This document shows, piece after piece, positions 1-8,030 of a stretch of DNA of 64,000 bases. The DNA comes from Candidatus Manganitrophaceae bacterium. GTDB taxonomy: Bacteria; Nitrospirota; Nitrospiria; SBBL01; Manganitrophaceae. Numbering within the stretch: position 1 is the stretch's first letter; the number at the start of each line of letters is the position of its first letter. The stretch spans positions 186,001 through 250,000 of the forward strand of contig JACQEZ010000019.1 of the NCBI GenBank assembly GCA_016200325.1, written 5' to 3'. The notes under the pieces were generated by a model, which was not told the DNA's origin, did no database searches, and saw nothing but the letters and a program-made list of their open reading frames with translations. The position numbers and the translations under genes are program-made.

Positions 1-509
1 AAGTCGTCGCCGTCGGTGATTTCGACGATCAACCCTCGGCCGGACCGGATCATGAATGGCGCGGCGTAGCGGCTCGTGATGATGTGGGTCTGGACGGCGC
101 GTTGGAGCATCAACCATCCCTTTTCCAACGTCAGCTCCCAGAACGGTTTCCCCCACTCGGCCAATTCATCTCCGCCCCAGACATCGTTGACCAGCAGGTC
201 CAACCGTCCCTGCTCGGCTTCGACCCGATCGAAGAGTCGCTTCACCTCCGCTTCCACCGTGTGATCGACCCGGACCGGGATGCCGATCCCGCCGCACGCC
301 GTCACCTTCTCAGCGGACTCCTCGATCGTCTCCGGACGCGCCGTCAGGTCGAACGGGGAGTTCCCCGTTCGTGTCGGGGTCCGGCCCCGGCTGCTCCGCC
401 CGGTACAGTAGACCGTCGCCCCCGCTTCGCCGAGCATGCAAGCGATCCCCCGCCCGGCCCCCCGCGTCGCCCCTGCGACAACCGCCGTTTTTCCCTGAAG
501 CTGCTTCAT
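1..509 (-). CDS. SDR family oxidoreductase (C-terminus cut by window edge)
   Basis: Reading the minus strand from the ATG at 509 gives an open frame that runs off the left end of the window. It starts MKQLQGKTAVVAGATRGAGR, which contains the TGxxxGxG-type NAD(P) loop near residues 13-20. An LVNDVWGG segment near residue 100 matches the NNAG region of short-chain dehydrogenases with a changed third position. The spacing of glycines and the later region RYAAPFMIRSGRGLIVEIT (beta-5 strand) resemble DHRS1-like SDRs. The catalytic YxxxK lies beyond the edge. The gene diverges from the peroxiredoxin gene at 707. Substrate unknown. Confidence 0.85.
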   Translation of the reverse strand, partial: MKQLQGKTAVVAGATRGAGRGIACMLGEAGATVYCTGRSSRGRTPTRTGNSPFDLTARPETIEESAEKVTACGGIGIPVRVDHTVEAEVKRLFDRVEAEQGRLDLLVNDVWGGDELAEWGKPFWELTLEKGWLMLQRAVQTHIITSRYAAPFMIRSGRGLIVEITDGDD

Positions 510-605
510 CGAGACCTTTTGCGAAACCTGTCGGACGAAACCTGTCGGAATCGATTGGATCGATCCGGATTCCCGGCCGCCGTTACGGCCGCGCCCGCGG
601 TACCC

Positions 606-627
606 TCCGAGGGGTTGTCCCCTCGGA
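606..627. promoter_or_regulatory. Perfect 9-bp inverted repeat at the peroxiredoxin promoter
   Basis: TCCGAGGGG and CCCCTCGGA are separated by TTGT, giving a perfect palindrome between the divergent SDR and peroxiredoxin genes. Its loop and right arm overlap the putative -35 hexamer at 615-620. That is a natural place for an operator, but a structured 5' RNA is also possible. Confidence 0.4.
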
Positions 628-644
628 ATCCATCGGCGTAGAAT
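615..644 (+). promoter_or_regulatory. Putative sigma70 promoter for the peroxiredoxin/DsbA-like pair
   Basis: TTGTCC (615-620) and TAGAAT (639-644) are separated by 18 bp. The -10 is five of six to consensus. It lies 63 bp before the peroxiredoxin start at 707. Confidence 0.4.
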
Positions 645-706
645 GAAAATATATACATACCTGAGTGACCAGGTCCAGAATAATCTATAGCGCAAAGGAG
701 GGTTCT

Positions 707-1204
707 ATGGCCACCCCGTCACCGACAAATGCGCCGGCCCCCGACTTCACCCTTCCGAACGGTGAAGCGGAACCGGTCCAGTTGAGCCACTATCGCGGCA
801 AAAATGTCGTCCTCGCCTTTTACCCCGCCGATTGGTCGCCCGTCTGCACCAGCGAATTCGCGCTCATTCAAGAAGTGCTCGGCGAAATCCAAGGGTACAA
901 TGCGGAGGTCCTGGGGATCAGCGTCGACAATGTCTTCTCGCACCGCGCCTGGTCCAAAGATCAGCGCCTCACCTTCCCGCTGCTGAGCGACTTCTGGCCG
1001 CACGGCGGGGTGGCCCGGCAATATGGGGTCTTTCGCGAGAATGATGGGATCAGCGAGCGCGCCCTCTTCTTCATCGACGCGGAGGGGGTCCTCCGCGACC
1101 GCTGGGTCTCGAAAGACCCGGCGATCGCGCCCGGTCTCAACATCATCTTTGATGCGCTCGAGCAGATTGCCGGCGCCCGGCCGAAGGAGGCTCACCATGC
1201 TTGA
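707..1204 (+). CDS. Peroxiredoxin, 1-Cys (AhpC/TSA family)
   Basis: The 165-aa protein has the thioredoxin-like peroxiredoxin fold. The peroxidatic cysteine C47 sits in ADWSPVCTSE, equivalent to the family PxxxT/SxxC motif. It is the only cysteine in the protein, so it should work as a 1-Cys enzyme (AhpE-like) reduced by an external thiol. The family reduces peroxides in the cytoplasm. The start at 707 is chosen because AAAGGAGG lies 4-5 nt upstream; an earlier in-frame ATG at 665 has no SD. It overlaps the DsbA-like gene by 8 nt, indicating translational coupling. The neighbour could supply the reductant, but that is inference. Confidence 0.92.
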   Translation: MATPSPTNAPAPDFTLPNGEAEPVQLSHYRGKNVVLAFYPADWSPVCTSEFALIQEVLGEIQGYNAEVLGISVDNVFSHRAWSKDQRLTFPLLSDFWPHGGVARQYGVFRENDGISERALFFIDAEGVLRDRWVSKDPAIAPGLNIIFDALEQIAGARPKEAHHA

Positions 1205-1757
1205 CGACACGATTCAGAAAACCGTGATGACGAAAGACGATTGGACCCTCGGCGCGCCCGACGCGCGGGTCACGATGCTGGAATACGGCGACTTCGAATG
1301 CCCCTACTGCGGCATGGCCCGCCCCGTCCTGGAGAGTCTGGTGGAGGAAGAGCCCGATACCGTCCGGCTCGTCTTCCGGAATTTCCCCCTCACCAACATC
1401 CATCCCCACGCCCTGATGGCGGCGGAGGCGGCCGAAGCGGCCGGCGCGCAGGGGCAGTTCTGGGAGATGCACGACATGCTCTTCGACCATCAGGATGCGC
1501 TCGAATACGATCACATCGTTGCCTATGCCGCCGCGCTCGGGCTCGACGTAGAGCGCTTCGATCGGGAACTGCGGGGAGAGGTCTACCGGGAAAAAGTGAG
1601 GGAGGACTTTCGGAGGGGAATTCAGGACGGCGTCAACGGCACCCCGACGATCTTCATGAACCGGATCCGCTACGACGGCCCGCGCGATCGGGTCTCGATG
1701 CGCGCCGCCATCGCCGCGATCCTGTCGGCGGAACCGAGCCGACGGCGCGCGGCGTGA
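1197..1757 (+). CDS. DsbA-family thioredoxin-like protein (thioredoxin_4 type)
   Basis: This 186-aa protein carries FECPYC with the redox pair C35/C38 and the cis-proline loop NGTP (P150). Between them is the helical insertion of DsbA-type oxidoreductases. No signal peptide is visible, so it is probably cytoplasmic, like the soluble thioredoxin_4 proteins. The ATG at 1197 has AAGGAGG 7 nt upstream and overlaps the end of the peroxiredoxin gene, so the two form an operon. A role in disulfide exchange, perhaps with the single-cysteine peroxiredoxin, is inferred from the pairing. Confidence 0.9.
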   Translation: MLDDTIQKTVMTKDDWTLGAPDARVTMLEYGDFECPYCGMARPVLESLVEEEPDTVRLVFRNFPLTNIHPHALMAAEAAEAAGAQGQFWEMHDMLFDHQDALEYDHIVAYAAALGLDVERFDRELRGEVYREKVREDFRRGIQDGVNGTPTIFMNRIRYDGPRDRVSMRAAIAAILSAEPSRRRAA

Positions 1758-1787
1758 AAGATTTCAACGGCTCCTCGAAAAAGAAAA

Positions 1788-1817
1788 AAGGGTTCGGCCA
1801 ACGAAGGCCGAACCCTT
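1788..1817. terminator. Bidirectional intrinsic terminator
   Basis: A 12-bp stem (AAGGGTTCGGCC / GGCCGAACCCTT) with a 6-nt loop lies between the convergent DsbA-like and FKBP genes. A-rich sequence on the left gives a U-tract for the minus-strand transcript; the right side has a weaker T-rich tail. Confidence 0.85.
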
Positions 1818-1849
1818 CTCTTTCATCCAACCGATTCGATACGCGGGAT

Positions 1850-2563
1850 TTAAGGCTTCGGTGTTTTGGCCTCGTCCTGAATCGAGAGAAGCTCCACTTC
1901 GAAGATCAGCGTCGCGTTCGGCCCGATCTGCGGTCCGGCGCCCCGGGGGCCGTATGCCAACGCCGGCGGAACGACGAGCTGCCACTTGGAGCCGACCGGC
2001 ATCAGCTGGAGCGCCTCGGTCCAACCGGGGATGACCCCTTGGACCGGGAAACTCGCCGGCTCCCCTCGCTTGTAGGAGCTGTCGAACTCAGTCCCATCGA
2101 TGAGGGTCCCTTTATAGTTGGTGGTGACGGTGTCGGTCGCTTTCGGCTTCTTTCCGGTGCCGGCGGTGATGATTTTATACTGCAGGCCGCTCGGAAGGGT
2201 GACGACCCCCTTTTTCTTCTTGTTCTCTGCGAGGAACGCCTCGCCCTCTTTCAGATTTTTATCCCCGACCACCTTGGCCTGCTCGGTCGCCTTGGCCTGC
2301 ATCTCTTTCTGAAAGGTCATCATCACGGCCTGGACTTCCTCTTGGGTGAGCAACGGCTTTCCACCCGAGGTGGCGTCCTGAATCCCTTGCGCTAAGAATT
2401 TCGGGTCGATCTCGATCGACTGGCCTTTCAATTTATTTCCGATATCCAATCCGATGCTGTAGCTGACCTTGTCCTTCTGCGTTTTCAGGTCGGCCTTGTC
2501 CGCCGCGTAGGCCGATGTAACCAGAAATCCGAGACCGAGCATAGCGATGAGTCGAAATAACAT
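1850..2563 (-). CDS. FKBP-type peptidyl-prolyl cis-trans isomerase, exported (Mip/FkpA-like)
   Basis: The 237-aa protein begins with a Sec signal peptide (hydrophobic MLFRLIAMLGLGFLV, cleavage likely after AYA at about residue 20). An N-terminal helical dimerisation region, with the typical VSYSIGLDIG segment, comes next. The C-terminal FKBP domain (about residues 120-225) contains TTNYKGTLIDGTEFDSSY, VIPGW and PPALAYG. This is the layout of periplasmic Mip/FkpA foldases. ATG 2563 has AAAGGAG upstream; an upstream ATG at 2725 is not needed and would bury the signal peptide. Monocistronic, ending at a bidirectional terminator. Confidence 0.93.
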   Translation of the reverse strand: MLFRLIAMLGLGFLVTSAYAADKADLKTQKDKVSYSIGLDIGNKLKGQSIEIDPKFLAQGIQDATSGGKPLLTQEEVQAVMMTFQKEMQAKATEQAKVVGDKNLKEGEAFLAENKKKKGVVTLPSGLQYKIITAGTGKKPKATDTVTTNYKGTLIDGTEFDSSYKRGEPASFPVQGVIPGWTEALQLMPVGSKWQLVVPPALAYGPRGAGPQIGPNATLIFEVELLSIQDEAKTPKP

Positions 2564-2774
2564 AAACACTCCTTTGTTTTGATCATGATCTGATCGATAG
2601 GGACGCTTCTTTGATTCGCGTTTGTCCGACGGCGGGTGAATGACGGGTGATTTTATCGAACCCGCATCGAGCCGGCCGCCGGTCGCAACGGTTCCTAAAA
2701 TACTCCTTCTGAGCCGAATTGACAATCACCCCGCCCGGCAACCGACTTCTCTCCGGAACGCGATCCGGTTCTGT

Positions 2775-3686
2775 TCATTCTATTCTCCCTTCAACTCGGA
2801 TCTCTTCCGGGCGGTTGAGGAGGGCATTGAAGACGGTCGCCGGCACCCGCACGCCGTCCTCTTCTTCGTAGAGCCGGCGCAGTTCATCGAAGGAGGCATC
2901 GGGCGCTTGCGTGAGCAGGGCCAGCTGATCGAAAAAGGCAAGCGCCTCCTCGTCCAGCGGCGCGTCGGGCGAAGGGATGGCGCCCCAGACATCCCACGGC
3001 AGCATCTCCATGTTGTTGAGCGCCGCGACATCGCGCACCAGGTCCCCCGCGATGAACCAGAGCCCGCGCCGCGCCCTCTCAAAAATGCCGAACTTTAACG
3101 GATCGGCCTTGCCTGTACGGCCTTGCACCCAGGCGTCGCCGGCGACCAAGAACCGGTCGCGCGGCAGATCGAGAATATCGTGTTTGATCTTCAGCTTCGT
3201 CCGCCACACCTCGTCGAACTGCGGATCGGCGAGCGCCCAGCGTCCGTCTGCATCATCCCAATATTCACAGACCCAGTGCTCCTCGAAAGTGCCAGGATTA
3301 AAATAGGCGCCGAACCCGCAGCGCGCCCGGGCCGGAATCCCCTTGGCCCGGAGCATGGCGACGAGAAAGAGGACGAAGTGATGGCAGACGCCGACGAGAC
3401 GCCGCTCGGCCGGCCGCGCGACCGAGAGCGGCGCGTCATCGAGGGCGAGGAGGCGATCGATCATCCCCTCCACCGGGCGAAGATGCGCCTCGCTCCGGCG
3501 CGCGTCGGAGATCGCGACGCCGTAAAACGAGGAAGCGACCGATTCATGGATCACCAGGCCCTGGACGATCTGGGCAAGGACGTCGGCATCGCGCGGCAAC
3601 GCTTCCAACAAAGACGCATGTCGGCCGCCGGAGGTCATTGTCGCCGGCTGTAAATAGAAGTCGAGAATTTCCTGGTGCGTCGTCAT
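2775..3686 (-). CDS. Transglutaminase-like protein
   Basis: The 303-aa protein has the transglutaminase-like papain-fold triad in order: C101 in VGVCHHF, H137 in EEHWVCEYW and D154 in ALADPQFD. The segment GIPARARCGFGAYF is typical of the transglutaminase core (PF01841). Such bacterial enzymes act as cysteine peptidases or amidases; the substrate is unknown. No signal peptide is seen. The start at 3686 is preferred because AAGGAG lies 9 nt upstream; the in-frame ATG at 3707 would place the SD inside the coding region. Confidence 0.85.
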   Translation of the reverse strand: MTTHQEILDFYLQPATMTSGGRHASLLEALPRDADVLAQIVQGLVIHESVASSFYGVAISDARRSEAHLRPVEGMIDRLLALDDAPLSVARPAERRLVGVCHHFVLFLVAMLRAKGIPARARCGFGAYFNPGTFEEHWVCEYWDDADGRWALADPQFDEVWRTKLKIKHDILDLPRDRFLVAGDAWVQGRTGKADPLKFGIFERARRGLWFIAGDLVRDVAALNNMEMLPWDVWGAIPSPDAPLDEEALAFFDQLALLTQAPDASFDELRRLYEEEDGVRVPATVFNALLNRPEEIRVEGRIE

Positions 3687-3915
3687 GATTTGTTTCTCCT
3701 TGCTCAAAGGTGCCGGATCTCAGATCGATGTCGCCTCAAACCGGACGGCTCCACAGCAGCAGCTTCCACGATATGTTTTCTTCGCTTCTAAATCTCCTAC
3801 CGGTCTTGTTATTCAACAGAATTGAGTCGAGGGGGTCGGAAAGGTAGAGGAGGCCCCCGCTCAATAATGACAATGCTATTTTAGCGTTAAGTGACCAGAG
3901 CCTTTATGATTGAAT

Positions 3916-4404
3916 TTATTCTTCGTCCTCATGGTAATCCATCTCCTTGGAATTAGCCGGTCGGATCACCCTTCGCTCAGGTGAGCGGACAAGCCATTTC
4001 TTGCTATCCGGATAATAGGCCGACTCGCCGATTGGATTGTCCGCAACAACATAGAGAACCAGATCCTCAGAACTATGGTTGATCAGCTGGTGCGGCTGGT
4101 CCGGCTCGAAGAGAAAGGCATCGCCCGCTTCAATTGGAGTCGTCCCCTCCTGATGGCGGACCTGTCCCGTTCCTGAGATCACATGATAAAACTCCCACTG
4201 CGCGCTATGCGAATGATAAGGAGAATGAATCTTTCCCGGAGGGATGCGGCAGAGCTCCACATCGAAGGGATGCCGCTCCTTTAAGTCCATGGAATTCGGC
4301 TTGCGTCCCAATGCGACAGAGATCTCTTTGCTCGCGCCGCCGAACTTCCCTTTGGGCGACGACCAACTCTCATCAGGAATATCTTTCAGATTCACCTTAC
4401 GCAT
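3916..4404 (-). CDS. Cupin-domain protein
   Basis: The 162-aa protein is a single cupin barrel. Motif 1 resembles G-x5-HxH-x3,4-E-x6-G in PPGKIHSPYHSHSAQWEFYH. Motif 2 is seen in GDAFLFEPDQPHQLINHS, giving a probable 2-His/Glu/His metal site. SD GGTGAG is 6 nt upstream of the ATG. It follows the oxygenase gene at 4436 on the same strand with a 31-bp gap, so the cupin, 2OG oxygenase and VOC genes look like one operon. Substrate not predictable. Confidence 0.85.
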   Translation of the reverse strand: MRKVNLKDIPDESWSSPKGKFGGASKEISVALGRKPNSMDLKERHPFDVELCRIPPGKIHSPYHSHSAQWEFYHVISGTGQVRHQEGTTPIEAGDAFLFEPDQPHQLINHSSEDLVLYVVADNPIGESAYYPDSKKWLVRSPERRVIRPANSKEMDYHEDEE

Positions 4405-4435
4405 CGTTTTCTCACCACAATGGAAAAGGGGATTA

Positions 4436-5419
4436 TTAAAGAACCTTACGACGTAACTCCGGGAATACCTTTGAGACCTTACTCAGCAGATAATCACCAT
4501 AAGTTCCTTGAAAGGCGTGGACGCTGGCGCGATCCCAACGCGCTTCCTTGTTGTCATTGACTTCGCCGGTCTCGATCGGCCGGATCTCCGCGTTGAAGTT
4601 CGGATCGAAGAAGAATGCAAAGGATAACCGATCGTGCCGCGCCGGGTTCTGGACCCGATGCGGCGTCGACAGGTAGCGCCCCGCAGTCAGACGATCGAGC
4701 ATGTCTCCGATATTGCAAACAAACGCGTTGGGAATCGGCGGGGCGGGAATCCAGTCCGATTTCACCTTGATCTGCAACCCGCCCGACCGGTCTTGTTTGA
4801 GGATCGTGAGCAATCCATAGTCGGTATGCTCCCCGACGCCGAAGGGTGCCTCCGTCGCCGCGCCGAGTGACGGCGCCGGATAATTGAAGATCCGGAACAA
4901 CGTCAGCGGCTCGGAGGTGTACCGGTCGGTGAAGTACGACGCTTCCAGACCGAGGCTTAAGGAGAGGCCGGCCATCAGCGCCTGTCCGAGCCGGGTCAAG
5001 GCGGCCATGTAGTCGAGAACGGTCTCCCTGAATTGCGGCGGATGGGCCGGAAAGAGGTTCGGCCCATGGAGCGGTGTGCCGGCGCTCACCCGCGGGTGAT
5101 CGGCTGCCAATTCCGCACCGAAGTAAATCCCCTCTTTGAGATCGGGCCGGCCGGAGGTGAGCTCGCCGCCGACCGGAAAGTATCCCCGCCAAACGCGGCC
5201 TCCCCGCGCCATGCCGATTTCAAGTTTGGTCTCAAGATCTTGCGCGAAGAATTGCCGGCTGACCTCCTCCAGCCGCAGCTGCAGCCGTTCGTCGACGCCA
5301 TGACCGACGATGTAAAAGAATCCCCAGTCGCGGCACGCTTGGCCGATGCGTCCTGCGACGTGATGGCGCGCGTCCGTTCCGGCGACGAGCGGACCGATAT
5401 CAATCACCGGGATATCCAT
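4436..5419 (-). CDS. 2-oxoglutarate/Fe(II)-dependent oxygenase (isopenicillin N synthase-like)
   Basis: This 327-aa protein has both halves of the family: an N-terminal DIOX_N region (PVIDIGPLV, then DWGFFYIVGHGV) and the 2OG-FeII core. The iron triad is H198, D200 and H254 (GEHTDYG; STPHRV). The 2-oxoglutarate-binding RxS is R264/S266. This is the isopenicillin-N-synthase/flavanone-hydroxylase branch. It lies 6 bp downstream of the VOC gene, consistent with co-transcription. The oxidised substrate cannot be told from sequence. Confidence 0.9.
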   Translation of the reverse strand: MDIPVIDIGPLVAGTDARHHVAGRIGQACRDWGFFYIVGHGVDERLQLRLEEVSRQFFAQDLETKLEIGMARGGRVWRGYFPVGGELTSGRPDLKEGIYFGAELAADHPRVSAGTPLHGPNLFPAHPPQFRETVLDYMAALTRLGQALMAGLSLSLGLEASYFTDRYTSEPLTLFRIFNYPAPSLGAATEAPFGVGEHTDYGLLTILKQDRSGGLQIKVKSDWIPAPPIPNAFVCNIGDMLDRLTAGRYLSTPHRVQNPARHDRLSFAFFFDPNFNAEIRPIETGEVNDNKEARWDRASVHAFQGTYGDYLLSKVSKVFPELRRKVL

Positions 5420-5425
5420 CTCACC

Positions 5426-5848
5426 TCATTCTTTGACGACCCACTGGGGGTTCCAGGCGATCTCCCAGAGGTGTCCGTCTAAATCTTGGAAGTATCCGGA
5501 GTAGCCTCCCCAGAAGCGATCCTGCGCCGGGGCCGTGATCTTGGCCCCCGCCCTTTCCGCCTGCTTCATCACCGCGTCCACCTCCTGTTTGGAATTCACG
5601 ATGTGGCCGAGGGAGAAGTCGGAGGGACTGCTCGGCGTGACGGGGATCTGCGCGTCCTTCACCAAGGATCTCTTCGGCCAGAGCGCCAAGATCAGATCCT
5701 CGTTCATGTTGAAGAAGGCGACGGCTCCGTCTTCGAATTCTGTGCCGATGATCCCTTCGGTCGCCAGCCCCAGCCCGTCCCGGTAGAAGGCCAATGACCG
5801 AGGCAAATCGCTGACGGCCAGGGTAATCACTTTGATTCGCGGTTTCAT
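5426..5848 (-). CDS. VOC (glyoxalase/bleomycin-resistance) family protein
   Basis: The 140-aa protein is one VOC module: ITLAVSDLPRSLAFYRDGLG at the N-terminus and YSGYFQDLDGHLWEIAWNP at the C-terminus, where the metal-binding Glu of GHLWE sits. These are metal-dependent lyases, dioxygenases or resistance proteins; this one resembles general VOC proteins. The ATG at 5848 has a purine-rich AGAGGGG upstream. An in-frame ATG at 5887 would add 13 residues not typical of the fold. First gene of the VOC-oxygenase-cupin run. Confidence 0.87.
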   Translation of the reverse strand: MKPRIKVITLAVSDLPRSLAFYRDGLGLATEGIIGTEFEDGAVAFFNMNEDLILALWPKRSLVKDAQIPVTPSSPSDFSLGHIVNSKQEVDAVMKQAERAGAKITAPAQDRFWGGYSGYFQDLDGHLWEIAWNPQWVVKE

Positions 5849-5899
5849 CTCTCCCCTCTTACCCCGGACCAAACCGACGCCGGGCATTCCTTCACAGGT

Positions 5900-6910
5900 T
5901 TAACGGATCAGCACCAACGCGACGGCGACCAGCGCGACGATGAGCGCGGCGCCGGCGAGCCCCATCGCGACGAAGAGCGCGTTCGGCCAGCGTGCCTCTA
6001 CCTCCGGCCAGACGCCGTTCGGCTCGACCGTGGCCGCCTCCCCCTTCGCAAAAAGCGACTGCTGCATCACCGCCTTGGCTGCGAGGACCTCTGCCGTCGC
6101 CGATTCGAGATGCCGCTGGCTGATCCGCTTGCCGAAATCGGCGCCGGGCTCGCCCGCCGCCGCGGCCGCCGCCTTGAGGACGGCGTTTTTGATATCGCCT
6201 CCGCTGATGACATACCGCTCGGCCAGCCGCCGGAAATCGACGTCGGACGCCAGCGGTGTCTTCTTCGGATGGATTTGCAGCGGCCAGATCTGGGCCCGCT
6301 CCTCGACGCCGGGGATTTCAAAAAGGACATGGGCGCGGATGCGGCGCTCGAAGGCCGGATCGAAATTGGCGGCCAGGTTGGTCGCAAAGATCACGATCCC
6401 ATTGAACGCTTCCAGCTCACGCAGAAGGACGTTCACGGTCAGGTTGCTCTCACGGTCATACGGTAAGAGACTCCCGCCGGCCGAGCGGCGCGTCGCGATC
6501 GCATCGGCCTCATCAAAGAAGAGAACGGCCTTTTCCTCGACCGCCGCGCGAAAGATCCCGACGATGTTTTTCGGGGTCTGGCCGACCCACATCGACTCCG
6601 CCTCGGCGTAGTTGACGATGAGGAGCTTCAGACCGAGCGCATGCGCGATCGCCTCGGCGCAGATCGTCTTTCCGGTTCCCGGCGGCCCCGCGAAGTTAAA
6701 CGCCAACCCCCGCCCCGACGCATGCCGCTCGCCCAAGCCCCAGCGGCTGAAGATCAACGTGTGATTCCGAACCTGCGCCAGCGCCTGCTCCAACGCGCGC
6801 CGCGTTTGCGGCGGGAGGATGACCTCTTCCAAGGTCCGTCGCGGCGCGACGGTCTCCACCACCCGCCGCGAGCCGAGCCCGCTCAAAAATGAAATCAACG
6901 GATTGCTCAT
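5900..6910 (-). CDS. AAA-family ATPase with C-terminal membrane anchor
   Basis: The 336-aa protein has one AAA+ module. Walker A is GPPGTGKT (75-82), Walker B is VLFFDEADA (about 129-137), with the region following IRAHVLFEIPG typical of cell-division-ATPase-like AAA proteins. The last ~25 residues form a hydrophobic segment (LFVAMGLAGAALIVALVAVALV), so the protein is probably tail-anchored with the ATPase in the cytoplasm. Similar ATPases occur in stress and phage-type clusters, but neighbours here give no clear partner. AGGAGG lies 11 nt before the ATG. Confidence 0.85.
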   Translation of the reverse strand: MSNPLISFLSGLGSRRVVETVAPRRTLEEVILPPQTRRALEQALAQVRNHTLIFSRWGLGERHASGRGLAFNFAGPPGTGKTICAEAIAHALGLKLLIVNYAEAESMWVGQTPKNIVGIFRAAVEEKAVLFFDEADAIATRRSAGGSLLPYDRESNLTVNVLLRELEAFNGIVIFATNLAANFDPAFERRIRAHVLFEIPGVEERAQIWPLQIHPKKTPLASDVDFRRLAERYVISGGDIKNAVLKAAAAAAGEPGADFGKRISQRHLESATAEVLAAKAVMQQSLFAKGEAATVEPNGVWPEVEARWPNALFVAMGLAGAALIVALVAVALVLIR

Positions 6911-7015
6911 CCTAAACGAAACCTCCTGGGTCTCTCATCGTGTCGAAATGATCTAGGCCTTGTTAAAGCTTGCAAATCCGGCGGCCTCTTTATAATTCCA
7001 GCACGCCGTCGGTTT

Positions 7016-7969
7016 CTATGCGGCCTCCTTCCACGGAGGGCGCGGACGCGGGGTCCCGAAGGGACGCCCCCCTTTCATACTGAACAACAGCTCGCGCAGG
7101 GTGAGAACGCGGACCTCGGGATAGCGCCGTTGTGCGGTCTGCGCATAGGCGGTGAATGCGAACAACATGACGCCGCCGACGCTGTTTCCGAGCAACACCG
7201 GGAGCCAGAATTGCCGGACCAGGGTGGCCGGGCCGGGGCCGGGCGCCTGGAGAAAAACGAAGAAGAAAATATCGGAGGCGGTGGTGATCACATGGAAGAG
7301 GTCGGCCACCGCGATCAGGTAGAAGACCCCATAGACGATCACCAGCCGGGAGATCGTATCGCGCGCCGCGACATTCAGCCACACCACCCCGGCCACCAAC
7401 CAGCCGGCGAATACGGCTTTGAAAAACGCGTCCCACCAGCCGGTCTCAAGCCCCCGCTGAGCGAACCGGGCCCCCGCCTCGATCGCGTCGGGGGAGAGAA
7501 CATGGGTGTGGGCGAGAATAAACGCGCCGAGCGCTGCTCCGGCGACATTCGCAATCAAAACGACCCCCCATAGCCGGAGCAGCAAGGGGAGGCTCGCCAG
7601 TCGGGTCATGACGAGCATCACCGGCGACAATGTATTCTCCGTGAAGAACTGGTAGCGCCCGAGGATAATGTAAAGAAAGCCGATCGGATAGAGAAGGGCG
7701 GCGAGGAACCGGTTGCCCGGAAACTGTGCGCGACCGACCGCATGGCCGACGAATGTCAGGACAATTGCAAAGCCGGCGGTGAACCCGCTGAAGAAGAGCT
7801 CTCGAACCCCTGCGGAGATCTCTTCGTCGGCGCTCGCAAGGAGCCGCTGCTGAATCTCCTCCCATGAAAAGCGATCCCCGACCGCCCAGCCGGCGCGCGG
7901 TCCGCCGGAGGCGGCTCGATCGACGTCGCGAATTTCGGGGGCCGGCTGTTCTTCCGGGTCCGCCGCCAA
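7016..7969 (-). CDS. Formate/nitrite transporter (FNT) family membrane protein
   Basis: The 317-aa protein has about six predicted membrane helices and typical FNT features: GFTAGFAIVLTF near the first helix, the region PIGFLYIILGRYQFFTENTL, and a conserved loop near LLGNSVGGV. FNT channels pass small monovalent anions (formate, nitrite, HS-). The length and ~45-residue N-terminal extension resemble YfdC-type members. The start is a TTG at 7969 with AGGAGGG just upstream; no ATG is available. It follows the UvrD-like gene by ~60 bp on the same strand. Confidence 0.88.
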   Translation of the reverse strand: MAADPEEQPAPEIRDVDRAASGGPRAGWAVGDRFSWEEIQQRLLASADEEISAGVRELFFSGFTAGFAIVLTFVGHAVGRAQFPGNRFLAALLYPIGFLYIILGRYQFFTENTLSPVMLVMTRLASLPLLLRLWGVVLIANVAGAALGAFILAHTHVLSPDAIEAGARFAQRGLETGWWDAFFKAVFAGWLVAGVVWLNVAARDTISRLVIVYGVFYLIAVADLFHVITTASDIFFFVFLQAPGPGPATLVRQFWLPVLLGNSVGGVMLFAFTAYAQTAQRRYPEVRVLTLRELLFSMKGGRPFGTPRPRPPWKEAA

Positions 7970-8030
7970 CTATCCCTCCTATAAAGGAGAATCACATTCG
8001 TCAAAAAGGAGGTCCGTCTATATCAATCGC

